Source of the DNA: JBBRZF01 sp038236965 | Lineage (GTDB): Bacteria; Acidobacteriota; Terriglobia; Terriglobales; Acidobacteriaceae | Length of the DNA stretch: 13,325 nucleotides | Reading direction: 5' to 3' | Assembly (NCBI GenBank): GCA_038236965.1 | Contig: JBBRZF010000096.1 | Coordinates: forward strand, 1 to 13,325 | Part shown: positions 1-6,069 of the stretch, piece by piece | How positions within the stretch are numbered: the first letter of the stretch is position 1 | How the letters are laid out: each line of letters begins with the position of its first letter | Notes under the pieces: generated by a model | What the model saw: the letters and a program-made list of their open reading frames with translations, nothing else | What the model was told of the DNA's origin: nothing | Database searches by the model: none | Translations under genes and position numbers: made by a program

Positions 1-212
1 ATCGCAGAAACAGGGTCTACTGATAGGAACCGTCCTATGTTGCTGCCGTAGTATCTTGCCCCGAAGTAGTCGAGTCCGGTTTCAGTATCACGTTCTTTGC
101 CGGTGAACGTGGTTGGAGGGAAGTGAGCATGGGCGTGAACATGGTAGAGCGTGCGTTCTAATCGCACAACGAAAAACCCCGCTGCCCTAGCGAACCTTCG
201 ACTGTTGTGGTT
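1..212 (-). pseudogene. RHS-repeat core fragment, C-terminal part, running off the left edge
   Basis: Read on the minus strand with codons starting at multiples of 3, positions 107 down to 12 encode FTGKERD, GLDYFGARYY and IGRFLSVDP, the hallmark of the RHS-repeat-associated core that precedes the variable C-terminal tip of Rhs/YD-repeat toxins and related surface proteins. The frame is closed upstream by a TAG at 213-215 and contains no ATG; the only start I see is a GTG at 165-167. The residues upstream of FTGKERD (for example LYHVHAHAHFPP) do not look like YD repeats, so the long repeat-bearing N-terminal part is missing. This could be a decayed remnant, or a displaced core-plus-tip cassette, which is known for rhs loci. 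The tip itself lies beyond base 1, so its activity cannot be judged. The motif identity is firm; pseudogene status is inferred. Confidence 0.72.
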
Positions 213-318
213 CTAAGAAGTGCAAGCTTGGCCACTTGCCGACCGGTCTGCGCCAGCGACAAACCGGGGGCATGCACGTAACAAAACGAGAGGAAGAACA
301 GAACGCAAAGCATGCGGC

Positions 319-347
319 CCCACAGTTGGAAAAACGCCAACTGTGGG
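319..347. repeat. Perfect 11-bp inverted repeat
   Basis: The arms CCCACAGTTGG (319-329) and CCAACTGTGGG (337-347) are exact complements around a 7-nt loop (AAAAACG). Two further G-C pairs can form outside a one-base bulge. No T-tract follows on either strand, so it is a poor intrinsic terminator. A small dispersed hairpin element is more likely. Confidence 0.7.
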
Positions 348-437
348 CCACCAGCCAGGATTTGCACAAGTGGCAAAAAGCATCATAGTGGTTGACATGC
401 ATCAGTCCTACTGACGGGATTGCGAAGGGCGAAATGC

Positions 438-549
438 GAATCTGAACAATGTGAAGGGCGAAGGGTAGTGTTCGGTTGAGTAGATCGAAAAACAAAAGGT
501 CCCTCCGCTACGCTAAGCTTCGGTCGGGATGACGATTTCGGTGGTAGGT
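438..549. repeat. Direct repeat module, copy A (about 110 bp)
   Basis: Runs from CGAATCTGAACAATGTGAAG to GATTTCGGTGGTAGGT and matches 620-729 almost base for base. Compared with copy B it carries 10 extra bases (ACGCTAAGCT) inside the CCGCT...TCGG hairpin and lacks a short AAGAAGG-type insertion near its start. The inner part, GGTCCCTCCGC...TCGGTCGGGATGACG, folds as a short interrupted hairpin and reads on the other strand as an open frame encoding VIPTEAEGP-like residues, a common source of false small ORF calls. Confidence 0.85.
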
Positions 550-619
550 GGAGGCAAATTGCGAATTGCGAAATGCGAATCTGAACAATGCGAAGGGCGA
601 AGGGCGAACAATGCGAATT

Positions 620-729
620 CGAATCTGAACAATGTGAAGGGCGAAGGAAGAAGGGTAGTGTTCGGTTGAGCCGATAGAAAAACAAAAGGTCCCTCCGCTT
701 CGGTCGGGATGACGATTTCGGTGGTAGGT
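620..729. repeat. Direct repeat module, copy B (about 110 bp)
   Basis: Second copy of the 438-549 module in the same orientation, about 70 bp downstream. Shared landmarks are AATCTGAACAATGTGAAGGG, TAGTGTTCGGTTGAG, AAAAACAAAAGGTCCCTCCG and CGATTTCGGTGGTAGGT. The spacer 550-619 is itself built of GCGAA and AATTGCGAA words and includes a partial extra copy of the leading segment (about 575-603). A local duplication followed by small indels is the simplest explanation. Confidence 0.85.
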
Positions 730-787
730 TGTAAGATGGGCCGAACGCGAAGGGCGAAGGGAGGATGGCGTGGCGTGGCGTCACGCA

Positions 788-840
788 GGGACTGAAGCCC
801 CAGTTCCTTGCAGTCTGGATGGCACGACTGAAGTGGTGCC
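788..840. repeat. REP-like pair of hairpins with TGAA loops
   Basis: Two short hairpins stand 19 bp apart. GGGAC-TGAA-GCCCC (788-801) has a 5-bp stem with one mismatch. GGCACGAC-TGAA-GTGGTGCC (821-840) has an 8-bp stem with one mismatch. Both have the same tetraloop, and the layout resembles the pair at 7213-7265, where the loops are TAAA. Paired short hairpins of this type between genes suggest a dispersed REP-like element. Confidence 0.6.
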
Positions 841-954
841 CTGATACAGAGCCCGCTCGGAATTGCGAATTGCAAATCTGCAAACGGTTCGGTGGTGATT
901 CGCGGCGCTGGGAGGAGAAAACAAGAGCAACTCGAAGAGCAACGGCAACATCAA

Positions 955-971
955 GGCGAGCTGCGCTCGCC
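955..971. repeat. GC-rich 7-bp hairpin
   Basis: GGCGAGC (955-961) and GCTCGCC (965-971) pair perfectly around a TGC loop. No T-run follows. It sits immediately before the tandem repeat at 987-1051 and may belong to the same intergenic element. Confidence 0.5.
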
Positions 972-986
972 CGCCGCGGACGAGGC

Positions 987-1051
987 GTCCGGGCCCACGC
1001 GAGTCAAAAGCCCACGCGAGTCAAAAACGTCCGGGCCCACGCGAGTCAAAA
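987..1051. repeat. Three-copy tandem repeat CCCACGCGAGTCAAAA
   Basis: The 16-bp word CCCACGCGAGTCAAAA occurs at 994-1009, 1011-1026 and 1036-1051. The first and third copies are also preceded by the same CGTCCGGG. Spacers are only 1 and 9 bp, so this is a small tandem array, not CRISPR. Confidence 0.85.
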
Positions 1052-1063
1052 GCCGACGTCAGG

Positions 1064-1106
1064 CAACACGAAAGAGGGCAGCCAAATGTGGCTGCCCTTC
1101 GTGTTG
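1064..1106 (-). terminator. Long hairpin terminator downstream of pepA
   Basis: The arms CAACACGAA (1064-1072) and TTCGTGTTG (1098-1106) enclose a second stem, AGGGCAGCCA (1075-1084) with TGGCTGCCCT (1089-1098). Together they give roughly 18 pairs with a 2-nt bulge and a tiny loop. The structure lies 17 bp beyond the pepA stop codon. On the minus strand the U-rich element is weak, so termination may be strong by structure only. It is nearly symmetric and could also block plus-strand transcription. Confidence 0.7.
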
Positions 1107-1122
1107 CTGCGACAGGGTGCTG

Positions 1123-2676
1123 CTATTTGCTTTGTGCGTTGTTGGCTAGCTGCCGGGTGAATTCTACGATGGAGCGGACGGCGAAGCCGCTGGGGCCTTT
1201 GGCGATCCAGGGTTTGTTGTCGTCCATCCATGCGGTTCCGGCTATGTCGAGATGGATCCAGGGAGTGTCTTCCACGAATTCCTTGAGGAACATGGCGGCG
1301 GTCACGGCTCCGCCCCAGCGTCCGCCGGAGTTGAGCACGTCGGCTATGTGGGACTTGATCATTTCGCCGTACTCGGCATCGACGGGGAGGCGCCACATTT
1401 TTTCTCCGGAGCGTTTGAGCGCTTTGGAGAAGTCGGTGAAGAAGGCTTCGTCGTTGCAGAAGAGTCCGCCGTTGACTCCGGCAAGGGCGACGACGCAGGC
1501 TCCGGTGAGAGTGGCGGCGTCGATGAGGTGCGTGGCTCCGAGCTGGCGCGCGTAGCAGAGTCCGTCGGCCAGGACGAGGCGTCCTTCGGCGTCGGTGTTG
1601 ATGATCTCGATGGACTTGCCGTTCATGGCGATCTGGACGTCGCCGGGTTTCTGCGCGGAGCCGCTGGGCATATTTTCCGAGGCGCAGACGATGGAGATGA
1701 CGCGGACGTTGGGCTTGAGCAAGGCGATGGCGCGCATGGAGCCGATCATGGCGGCGCCTCCGGCCATGTCGTACTTCATTTTTTCCATGCCGTCGGAGGG
1801 CTTGATGCTGATGCCGCCGGAGTCGAAGGTAATGCCTTTACCTACGAGTCCGAGGACGGGCTCGGCGGGGGCGTCGGTCGGTTCGTAACGCATGACGATG
1901 AGGCGCGGCTCTTCGACGGAACCTTGGGAGACGCTCCAGAAAGCGCCCATCTTCAGTTCGTGCAATTTCTCTGGGCCATAGATTTCGCACTTGAGGCCGA
2001 CATCAGCGCACATCGCTTTGGCGCGGTCGGCGAGGATGGTCGGCGTCATCTTGTTGCCGGGCTCGTTGACGAGGTCGCGCGTGAAGTTCTGCGATTCGCC
2101 GATGATGCGTCCTTCGGTGAGTGCGCCTTCGAGCGCTTTCTGGTCGCCCTTGGCGACGACGGTGAATTCCTGGACGCTCTGGTCCTTGCGATCGGAGTGA
2201 TAGTAGTTGGGATCGAAGTTGCCGACGAAGATGCCTTCGACGATGGAGCGCACGGCGTCGGAAAGGCCTCCGCGCTCGAAGATCATGGTGCTGTGCGCGG
2301 CGGGATCGGCTTTGCCGTCCCAGTTATCGGGGGCGACGACGGCGAAGGACTTGATGTTCTTTGCCTTGAGGAAACGAGTGGCTGCGCCGGCGACCTTGCG
2401 TAATTCGTAAGAGGAAAAGTTTTTCTGCTTGCCTCCGCCGACGAAGAGGACGCGTTTGGCTTTGAGTCCTTGCGGCTTGTGGAGGAGAACGGTTTCCAAA
2501 AGTTTGCCGGTGAGTTCGCCGGAGGCGATGAGTTCGGCGGCGGCGGCGGCGAGAGCGGAATCGGATGATTGCAGGACAGCTTTGTTCTCAGATTTTTCGC
2601 CCGAGTCGAGCACGGGGATGACGAGGCACTCGGTGTCGATTGCGGAAGGAGCGGCGGTAGAGAGGAGAGTCTTCAT
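1123..2676 (-). CDS. pepA: Leucyl aminopeptidase (M17 family)
   Basis: A 517-residue cytosolic metallopeptidase that removes N-terminal amino acids, leucine preferred, from peptides. The M17 signature NTDAEGRL is at residues 360-367. The expected metal ligands and catalytic residues are all visible: K280 and D285 in GKGITFDSGG, K292, D303 in KYDMAGG, D362, E364 and R366. The spacing matches E. coli PepA with a constant shift of 10 residues. The N-terminal third (about 1-180) is the less conserved M17 N-domain. Length is typical of the family (about 480-520). The ATG is preceded by AAGGGA about 8 nt upstream on the minus strand. It lies 123 bp downstream of smpB in the same orientation with no clear terminator between them, so cotranscription is possible. 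In some bacteria PepA also binds DNA in site-specific recombination and transcriptional control; nothing here shows that role. Confidence 0.97.
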   Translation of the reverse strand: MKTLLSTAAPSAIDTECLVIPVLDSGEKSENKAVLQSSDSALAAAAAELIASGELTGKLLETVLLHKPQGLKAKRVLFVGGGKQKNFSSYELRKVAGAATRFLKAKNIKSFAVVAPDNWDGKADPAAHSTMIFERGGLSDAVRSIVEGIFVGNFDPNYYHSDRKDQSVQEFTVVAKGDQKALEGALTEGRIIGESQNFTRDLVNEPGNKMTPTILADRAKAMCADVGLKCEIYGPEKLHELKMGAFWSVSQGSVEEPRLIVMRYEPTDAPAEPVLGLVGKGITFDSGGISIKPSDGMEKMKYDMAGGAAMIGSMRAIALLKPNVRVISIVCASENMPSGSAQKPGDVQIAMNGKSIEIINTDAEGRLVLADGLCYARQLGATHLIDAATLTGACVVALAGVNGGLFCNDEAFFTDFSKALKRSGEKMWRLPVDAEYGEMIKSHIADVLNSGGRWGGAVTAAMFLKEFVEDTPWIHLDIAGTAWMDDNKPWIAKGPSGFAVRSIVEFTRQLANNAQSK

Positions 2677-2702
2677 GTGCAGAAATCCCTTTCGATCTGC
2701 GG

Positions 2703-2795
2703 ATTGGGTAATTGCGAATTTCGAATCGGGGAATTTGAAAGCTAAGGCCAGGTATTAGATTACCCGATTTGAAATTACCCGATTTGTATTACCCC
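2703..2795. repeat. Short direct and inverted AATTACCCGATTT-type repeats between pepA and smpB
   Basis: ATTACCCGATTTG occurs exactly at 2759-2771 and 2774-2786, a 15-bp period, followed by a partial copy TATTACCCC. Opposite-orientation variants lie at 2703-2713 (ATTGGGTAATT) and 2724-2736 (AATCGGGGAATTT), each with about one mismatch. The pepA leader could therefore fold back on itself. The word style resembles the AATTGCGAA sequence near 550-620. Confidence 0.65.
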
Positions 2796-2799
2796 GCGA

Positions 2800-3327
2800 T
2801 CAGCCTTTCCGTCGGTTGGCTATTGCTTCGCGGGCTTCTTTGTCGGCGGTGCGGCGGCGTTCGGTTTCGCGCTTATCCCAATTCTGCTTGCCTTTGGCTA
2901 GGGCGAGTTCAACCTTTACACGACCGTTTTTGAAATAGATACGGGTGGGGATGAGGGTGAGTCCTTTTTGCTGCGTCTTGCCGGCGAGTTTTTCGATCTC
3001 GCTTTTCTTGGCGAGGAGTTTGCGGGTGCGCAGGGGGGCGTGGTTGTAGATGTTGCCGTGTTCGTAGGGGCCGATGTGGGCGTTGAGAAGGAAAATCTCG
3101 CCGTCTTTGACGAGGCCGTAGGCGTCCTTGAGATTGGCGAGGCCCTTGCGAACGGATTTCACCTCGGTGCCGTGGAGGACGATGCCAGCCTCAAACTTGT
3201 CGGTTAGAAAGTAGTTGTACGAGGCCATGCGATTGGACGAGGCGTCGCGCAATCCGCTGGCGATGGGGTCGCGCTTGGGATTCTTCTCTTTCTCCGGAGT
3301 GGTCTGATGGGTGGACTGACGGGCCAT
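2800..3327 (-). CDS. smpB: SsrA-binding protein SmpB
   Basis: A 175-residue partner of tmRNA in trans-translation; it carries tmRNA to stalled ribosomes. Family landmarks run in order: ASYNYFLTDKFEAGIVLHGTEVKSVR (about 35-60, shown here with its fused segment), a central GLVKDGEIFLLNAHI followed by YEHGNIYNH, and a lysine/arginine-rich C-terminal tail from about 145 ending in NRRKG, which in known SmpB folds in the decoding channel. There are some 33 residues before the ASYNYF block, more than the usual 10 or so, so a start at the internal Met34 is conceivable. I keep the ATG at 3327 because a TATAAT box sits 7 nt before it, which fits a leaderless mRNA starting there. No tmRNA gene is seen in the window. 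It is divergent from the secretin operon. Confidence 0.95.
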   Translation of the reverse strand: MARQSTHQTTPEKEKNPKRDPIASGLRDASSNRMASYNYFLTDKFEAGIVLHGTEVKSVRKGLANLKDAYGLVKDGEIFLLNAHIGPYEHGNIYNHAPLRTRKLLAKKSEIEKLAGKTQQKGLTLIPTRIYFKNGRVKVELALAKGKQNWDKRETERRRTADKEAREAIANRRKG

Positions 3328-3334
3328 TAGAAAG

Positions 3335-3340
3335 ATTATA
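3335..3340 (-). promoter_or_regulatory. TATAAT -10 box for smpB, probably leaderless
   Basis: On the minus strand a perfect TATAAT (3340 to 3335) is followed by only 7 nt before the smpB ATG. Transcription would start at or next to the start codon, and no Shine-Dalgarno sequence is present. No good -35 hexamer stands 16-18 bp upstream, so the promoter may depend on the -10 alone or on an activator. Confidence 0.55.
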
Positions 3341-3370
3341 GGGCATCGGGAAGAGGCTCGGGAATTGCGT

Positions 3371-3402
3371 CATTGAGTCATTGAGGCATTGAGTCATTGA
3401 CG
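3371..3402. repeat. Four-copy 8-bp tandem repeat CATTGAGK
   Basis: CATTGAGT, CATTGAGG, CATTGAGT and CATTGACG follow each other without gaps. The array is about 30 bp upstream of the smpB -10 box, on the far side from the gene, within the divergent spacer. Confidence 0.8.
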
Positions 3403-3409
3403 TCAAGGG

Positions 3410-3436
3410 CAAATACCGACGCCCTTCGCAGCGTTC
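3410..3436. repeat. Single copy of a CCTTCGCAGCGTTCAGGGTGAC dispersed-type repeat (core shown in part)
   Basis: The segment CGCCCTTCGCAGCGTTCAGG followed by GTGAC has the same design as the GGTCCCTCCGCTTCGGTCGG module at 500-712: a purine/pyrimidine hairpin-like core ending in GRYGAC. On the minus strand it reads VTLNAAKG, a familiar spurious peptide from such repeats. It is interpreted as another member of the same intergenic repeat class. Confidence 0.45.
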
Positions 3437-3568
3437 AGGGTGACACCGGTATCGAAACAGATATGGAAGCGGAGCCGAACGCGGGGGTTCGAATTGTCAC
3501 ATTCCTGTAGCGGGAAGGGGTGTAGAGAAACGTTATGAATTGCAAATAAGTGTATGTGAATGTTTGGG

Positions 3569-3596
3569 TTGGAATATTTTCTTGGGATGTTATAAT
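3569..3596 (+). promoter_or_regulatory. Near-consensus promoter of the secretin-pseudopilin operon
   Basis: TTGGAA (3569-3574) and TATAAT (3591-3596) are separated by 16 bp, and TG stands one base before the -10 box, giving an extended -10 element. Transcription would start near 3602-3604 and leave a leader of about 85 nt before the ATG at 3688. Because this promoter lies inside the open frame that extends upstream to 3550, it argues strongly against a start codon there. Confidence 0.65.
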
Positions 3597-3687
3597 CGCG
3601 CCCATTCCGGGGAGTCTCATGCCTGCGTACATGCGTTGGGGCAGGCTTGCGCCGGAGCTGCACAAAGAGACGAGACAAAGGATGACG

Positions 3688-6033
3688 ATGAAACGGATAT
3701 CCCGTATTGCGGTGGTTCTGCTGATAGCGCTGATTGCGAGCCTTCCCGCAAGTGCGGACAAGGCGAAATCCCTGTTCGCCAAGGGCAGGGATGCGGAAGC
3801 CCGGCAGGACTACGAAACTGCTTACACGTTTTTCAAGCAGGCGTACGACCTTAAGCCGAAGGATTTGAAGTACCGCGCATCGTATGAGCGGAACAAGATG
3901 CTGGCTTCGTCGGCGCACGTACACAGGGGACAACTGTTGCGTGAGTCGGGCAAGATGGCGGAAGCGCTGGTGGAGTTCCAGACGGCGCTGGCGGTCGATC
4001 CGTCGAGCTTCATCGCGCAGCAGGAATTCCGCAGGACGAAGCAGGCGCAGGACGACGCGCAGCGTCCGCCGGAAGCGACTCCGCAGGCCTCGATGAGTCA
4101 ACGGGCGACACAGGCGGCAGGCCCGGTGGACCTGGCCCCGATCTCGGAAGCGCCCATCACGCTGAAGGTGACGGAAGACACCAAGGTGATCTACGAGACC
4201 ATCGGTAAACTGGCGGGCATCAATGTGTTGTTTGACCCGGACTACACGTCGCGGCGCATACGCATCGAGTTGAACGGGGTGACGCTGGGACAGGCGCTGG
4301 AGATCACGGCGCTGGAGTCGAAAACTTTCTGGCGTCCGGTGACGCCGAACACCATCTTCATCGCGGCGGATTCGCCATCGAAACGAAAAGAACTGGAACA
4401 AAGCGTCATACGCACTTTTTATCTGACGAATCTTTCTACGCCGACAGAGATCCAGGATGTAACGAACACGCTGCGACAGATCCTCGAAATCAATCGAGTT
4501 CAGCAATTGCCTTCGCAGGGAGCGATCGTGGTGCGCGGGACACCCGACCAGATCGCACTCGCAGACAAGCTGATCAATGATATCGACAAGGCGCGTCCGG
4601 AGGTAATCGTGGATGTGGCCGTGATGCAGGTGAACAGGGGCAAGCTGCGCATGCTCGGATTGCAGCCGCCCTTCAGTTCCAGCGCTTCGGGCAATCCTTC
4701 CGTCTCCTTGAATAACAACAGCACGACAACTACTACGCCGGGTACGCCGGGGACGACGACGACGGGCAGCGGGTTGACGCTGAACCAGTTGGCCAACCTG
4801 GACGCGCGTAATTTCTCAGTGAACATTCCGGGCGTGACGGCGAACTTCCTGATGTCGGACAGCAACACGAAAGTCATCCAGCAGCCGCAGATACGCGCGT
4901 TGGATGGGCAGAAGGCGTCGCTGAAGATAGGCGACCGCGTTCCGGTGGCAACGGGTTCGTTCCAGCCGGGCGTAGGCGGAGTGGGCATCAACCCGCTGGT
5001 GAACACGCAGTTCCAGTACATCGACGTTGGCGTGAATATCGACGTGACACCGCGTGTTCATGCGGGTCGCGAAGTGACGCTGAAAGTGATGCTGGAGATC
5101 TCGGCGGTCACGCGCTTCCAGGATATCGGCGGCATTTCGCAGCCAGTCATCGGCCAGCGCCGCATCGAACATGAGATTCGCCTGAAGGAAGGCGAAGTCA
5201 ACCTGCTGGGCGGCATCATGGAAAGTTCGGAATCGAAGTCCATGACCGGATTGCCCTGGATATCGCAGGTGCCTATCCTGAAATATTTCTTTGGACAGGA
5301 CCGGAAGGAACTCACCGAGAACGAAATCGTTTTCGTGCTGATACCGCATATCGTACGCGGACAGGACGTAAACGAGGTCAACACGCGCACCATTGACGTG
5401 GGCACCGCAAACGCCATCGACATGCGTCGCGAAACGAAGCCGCCGACGGGCGGAGCGCAGCCTGCGATGGGGGCTCCGGCACAACAGCCGCAGCGTCAGC
5501 AGCAACCGCTGGCTCCGCGCAACCCTCAGCAGGGAGCGCCTGTAGCCGTGTACCCGACGCAGAATAATGCGCCACCGGGAGCGGGACGGGCAACTACACA
5601 GGCTCCGCCATTGGGGCAGGGACCGATCGTGAGCTTTGACCCGCCGACGATCAACCAGGCGACGGGCAGCATGTTTGCCGTGAACGTGATGGTGACGGGA
5701 GCGCAGAACGCGTTCTCTGTGCCCTTGCAGATCTCCTACGACCCGAAGGCTCTGCAGATCATCAATGTATCGAATGGGAGTTTCCTCTCCCGCGACGGAC
5801 AGCCGGTGGCCCTGGTGCATCGGGACGACGCGGTGACAGGAGCGCTGCAGGTGACGGCGACGCGTCCGCCCAATAGCGGGGGCATCAGCGGGGATGGCAT
5901 GGTGTTCACGGTGACTTTCCAGGCGAAGACGCCGGGACAATCGACGCTGAACATCACGCGAGCCATGGTGCGCGGGCCTAGGGACGAGGCGGCCAATGCG
6001 ACAGGTTCGCAAGCCGTGGTCACCATCCGCTAA
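3688..6033 (+). CDS. Secretin (GspD/PilQ-like) with N-terminal TPR region and C-terminal cohesin-type domain
   Basis: A 781-residue outer-membrane channel subunit of a type II secretion or type IV pilus-like system. Start ATG 3688 has AAAGGA 5 nt upstream and gives a clean signal peptide (MKRISRIAVVLLIALIASLPASA, cleavage after A23; listed in pieces: basic MKRISR, hydrophobic AVVLLIALIASL, ASA). TPR-like helices span about 24-118 (SLFAKGRDAEARQDYETAY and similar). An STN/N0-like domain lies at about 157-228 and a ring-building N domain at about 240-302. A Ser/Thr/Gly-rich insert is at 329-362. The secretin core is at about 395-557, with VNLLGGIMES, GLPWISQVPILKYFFG and ELTENEIVFVLIPHIVR. A Pro/Gln linker (584-645) leads to a cohesin-like beta domain (647-781: VSFDPPT, FSVPLQISYDPKALQI, VFTVTFQAK). 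It is first in an operon with two pseudopilins. The secretin assignment is firm; the cohesin fold is inferred from pattern. Confidence 0.93.
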   Translation: MKRISRIAVVLLIALIASLPASADKAKSLFAKGRDAEARQDYETAYTFFKQAYDLKPKDLKYRASYERNKMLASSAHVHRGQLLRESGKMAEALVEFQTALAVDPSSFIAQQEFRRTKQAQDDAQRPPEATPQASMSQRATQAAGPVDLAPISEAPITLKVTEDTKVIYETIGKLAGINVLFDPDYTSRRIRIELNGVTLGQALEITALESKTFWRPVTPNTIFIAADSPSKRKELEQSVIRTFYLTNLSTPTEIQDVTNTLRQILEINRVQQLPSQGAIVVRGTPDQIALADKLINDIDKARPEVIVDVAVMQVNRGKLRMLGLQPPFSSSASGNPSVSLNNNSTTTTTPGTPGTTTTGSGLTLNQLANLDARNFSVNIPGVTANFLMSDSNTKVIQQPQIRALDGQKASLKIGDRVPVATGSFQPGVGGVGINPLVNTQFQYIDVGVNIDVTPRVHAGREVTLKVMLEISAVTRFQDIGGISQPVIGQRRIEHEIRLKEGEVNLLGGIMESSESKSMTGLPWISQVPILKYFFGQDRKELTENEIVFVLIPHIVRGQDVNEVNTRTIDVGTANAIDMRRETKPPTGGAQPAMGAPAQQPQRQQQPLAPRNPQQGAPVAVYPTQNNAPPGAGRATTQAPPLGQGPIVSFDPPTINQATGSMFAVNVMVTGAQNAFSVPLQISYDPKALQIINVSNGSFLSRDGQPVALVHRDDAVTGALQVTATRPPNSGGISGDGMVFTVTFQAKTPGQSTLNITRAMVRGPRDEAANATGSQAVVTIR

Positions 6034-6069
6034 GCAGATTGCGAGTTGTTGCGGCGGTAGAATCGAAGC

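Larger units (their letters stand above)
213..1063. other. Gene-free, repeat-rich intergenic region
   Basis: About 850 bp in which I see no credible gene. Short open frames exist on both strands, but their products are low in complexity or translate the repeats themselves (for example VIPTEAEGPFVF-like peptides from the GGTCCCTCCGC repeat), and they share no family motif. The stretch holds, in order, an 11-bp stem hairpin, two copies of a 110-bp module, GCGAA-rich simple sequence, a pair of TGAA-loop hairpins, a GC-rich hairpin and a three-copy tandem repeat, each listed separately. It looks like a sink for small non-coding dispersed repeats between the RHS remnant and pepA. Confidence 0.7.

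Noticed and set aside
383..883. Minus-strand 166-codon open frame across the 110-bp repeats
   Set aside because: Its peptide contains the same block twice because the DNA repeat is duplicated. Such SSRPKRRDLLF/VIPTEAEG peptides come from dispersed intergenic repeats, not genes.
987..1051. CRISPR-like array
   Set aside because: Spacers are 1 and 9 bp, repeats are 16 bp, and no cas gene is present. It is a simple tandem repeat.
765..1160. Open frames of 85-131 codons in the left spacer as genes
   Set aside because: They translate hairpins and tandem repeats (for example repeated GPTRVKS peptides), have no credible ribosome site, and run into the pepA terminator.
1252..2403. Long plus-strand open frame (383 codons) opposite pepA
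   Set aside because: It lies wholly antisense to a gene with a full set of M17 catalytic residues, is Gly/Val/Asp-rich with no family motif, and is the kind of shadow frame GC-rich codon use produces.
3550..3687. Upstream extension of the secretin to a start at 3550
   Set aside because: The extended-10 promoter (TATAAT 3591-3596) lies inside it, and it would place 46 residues before an otherwise perfect signal peptide. ATG 3688 has a good Shine-Dalgarno.
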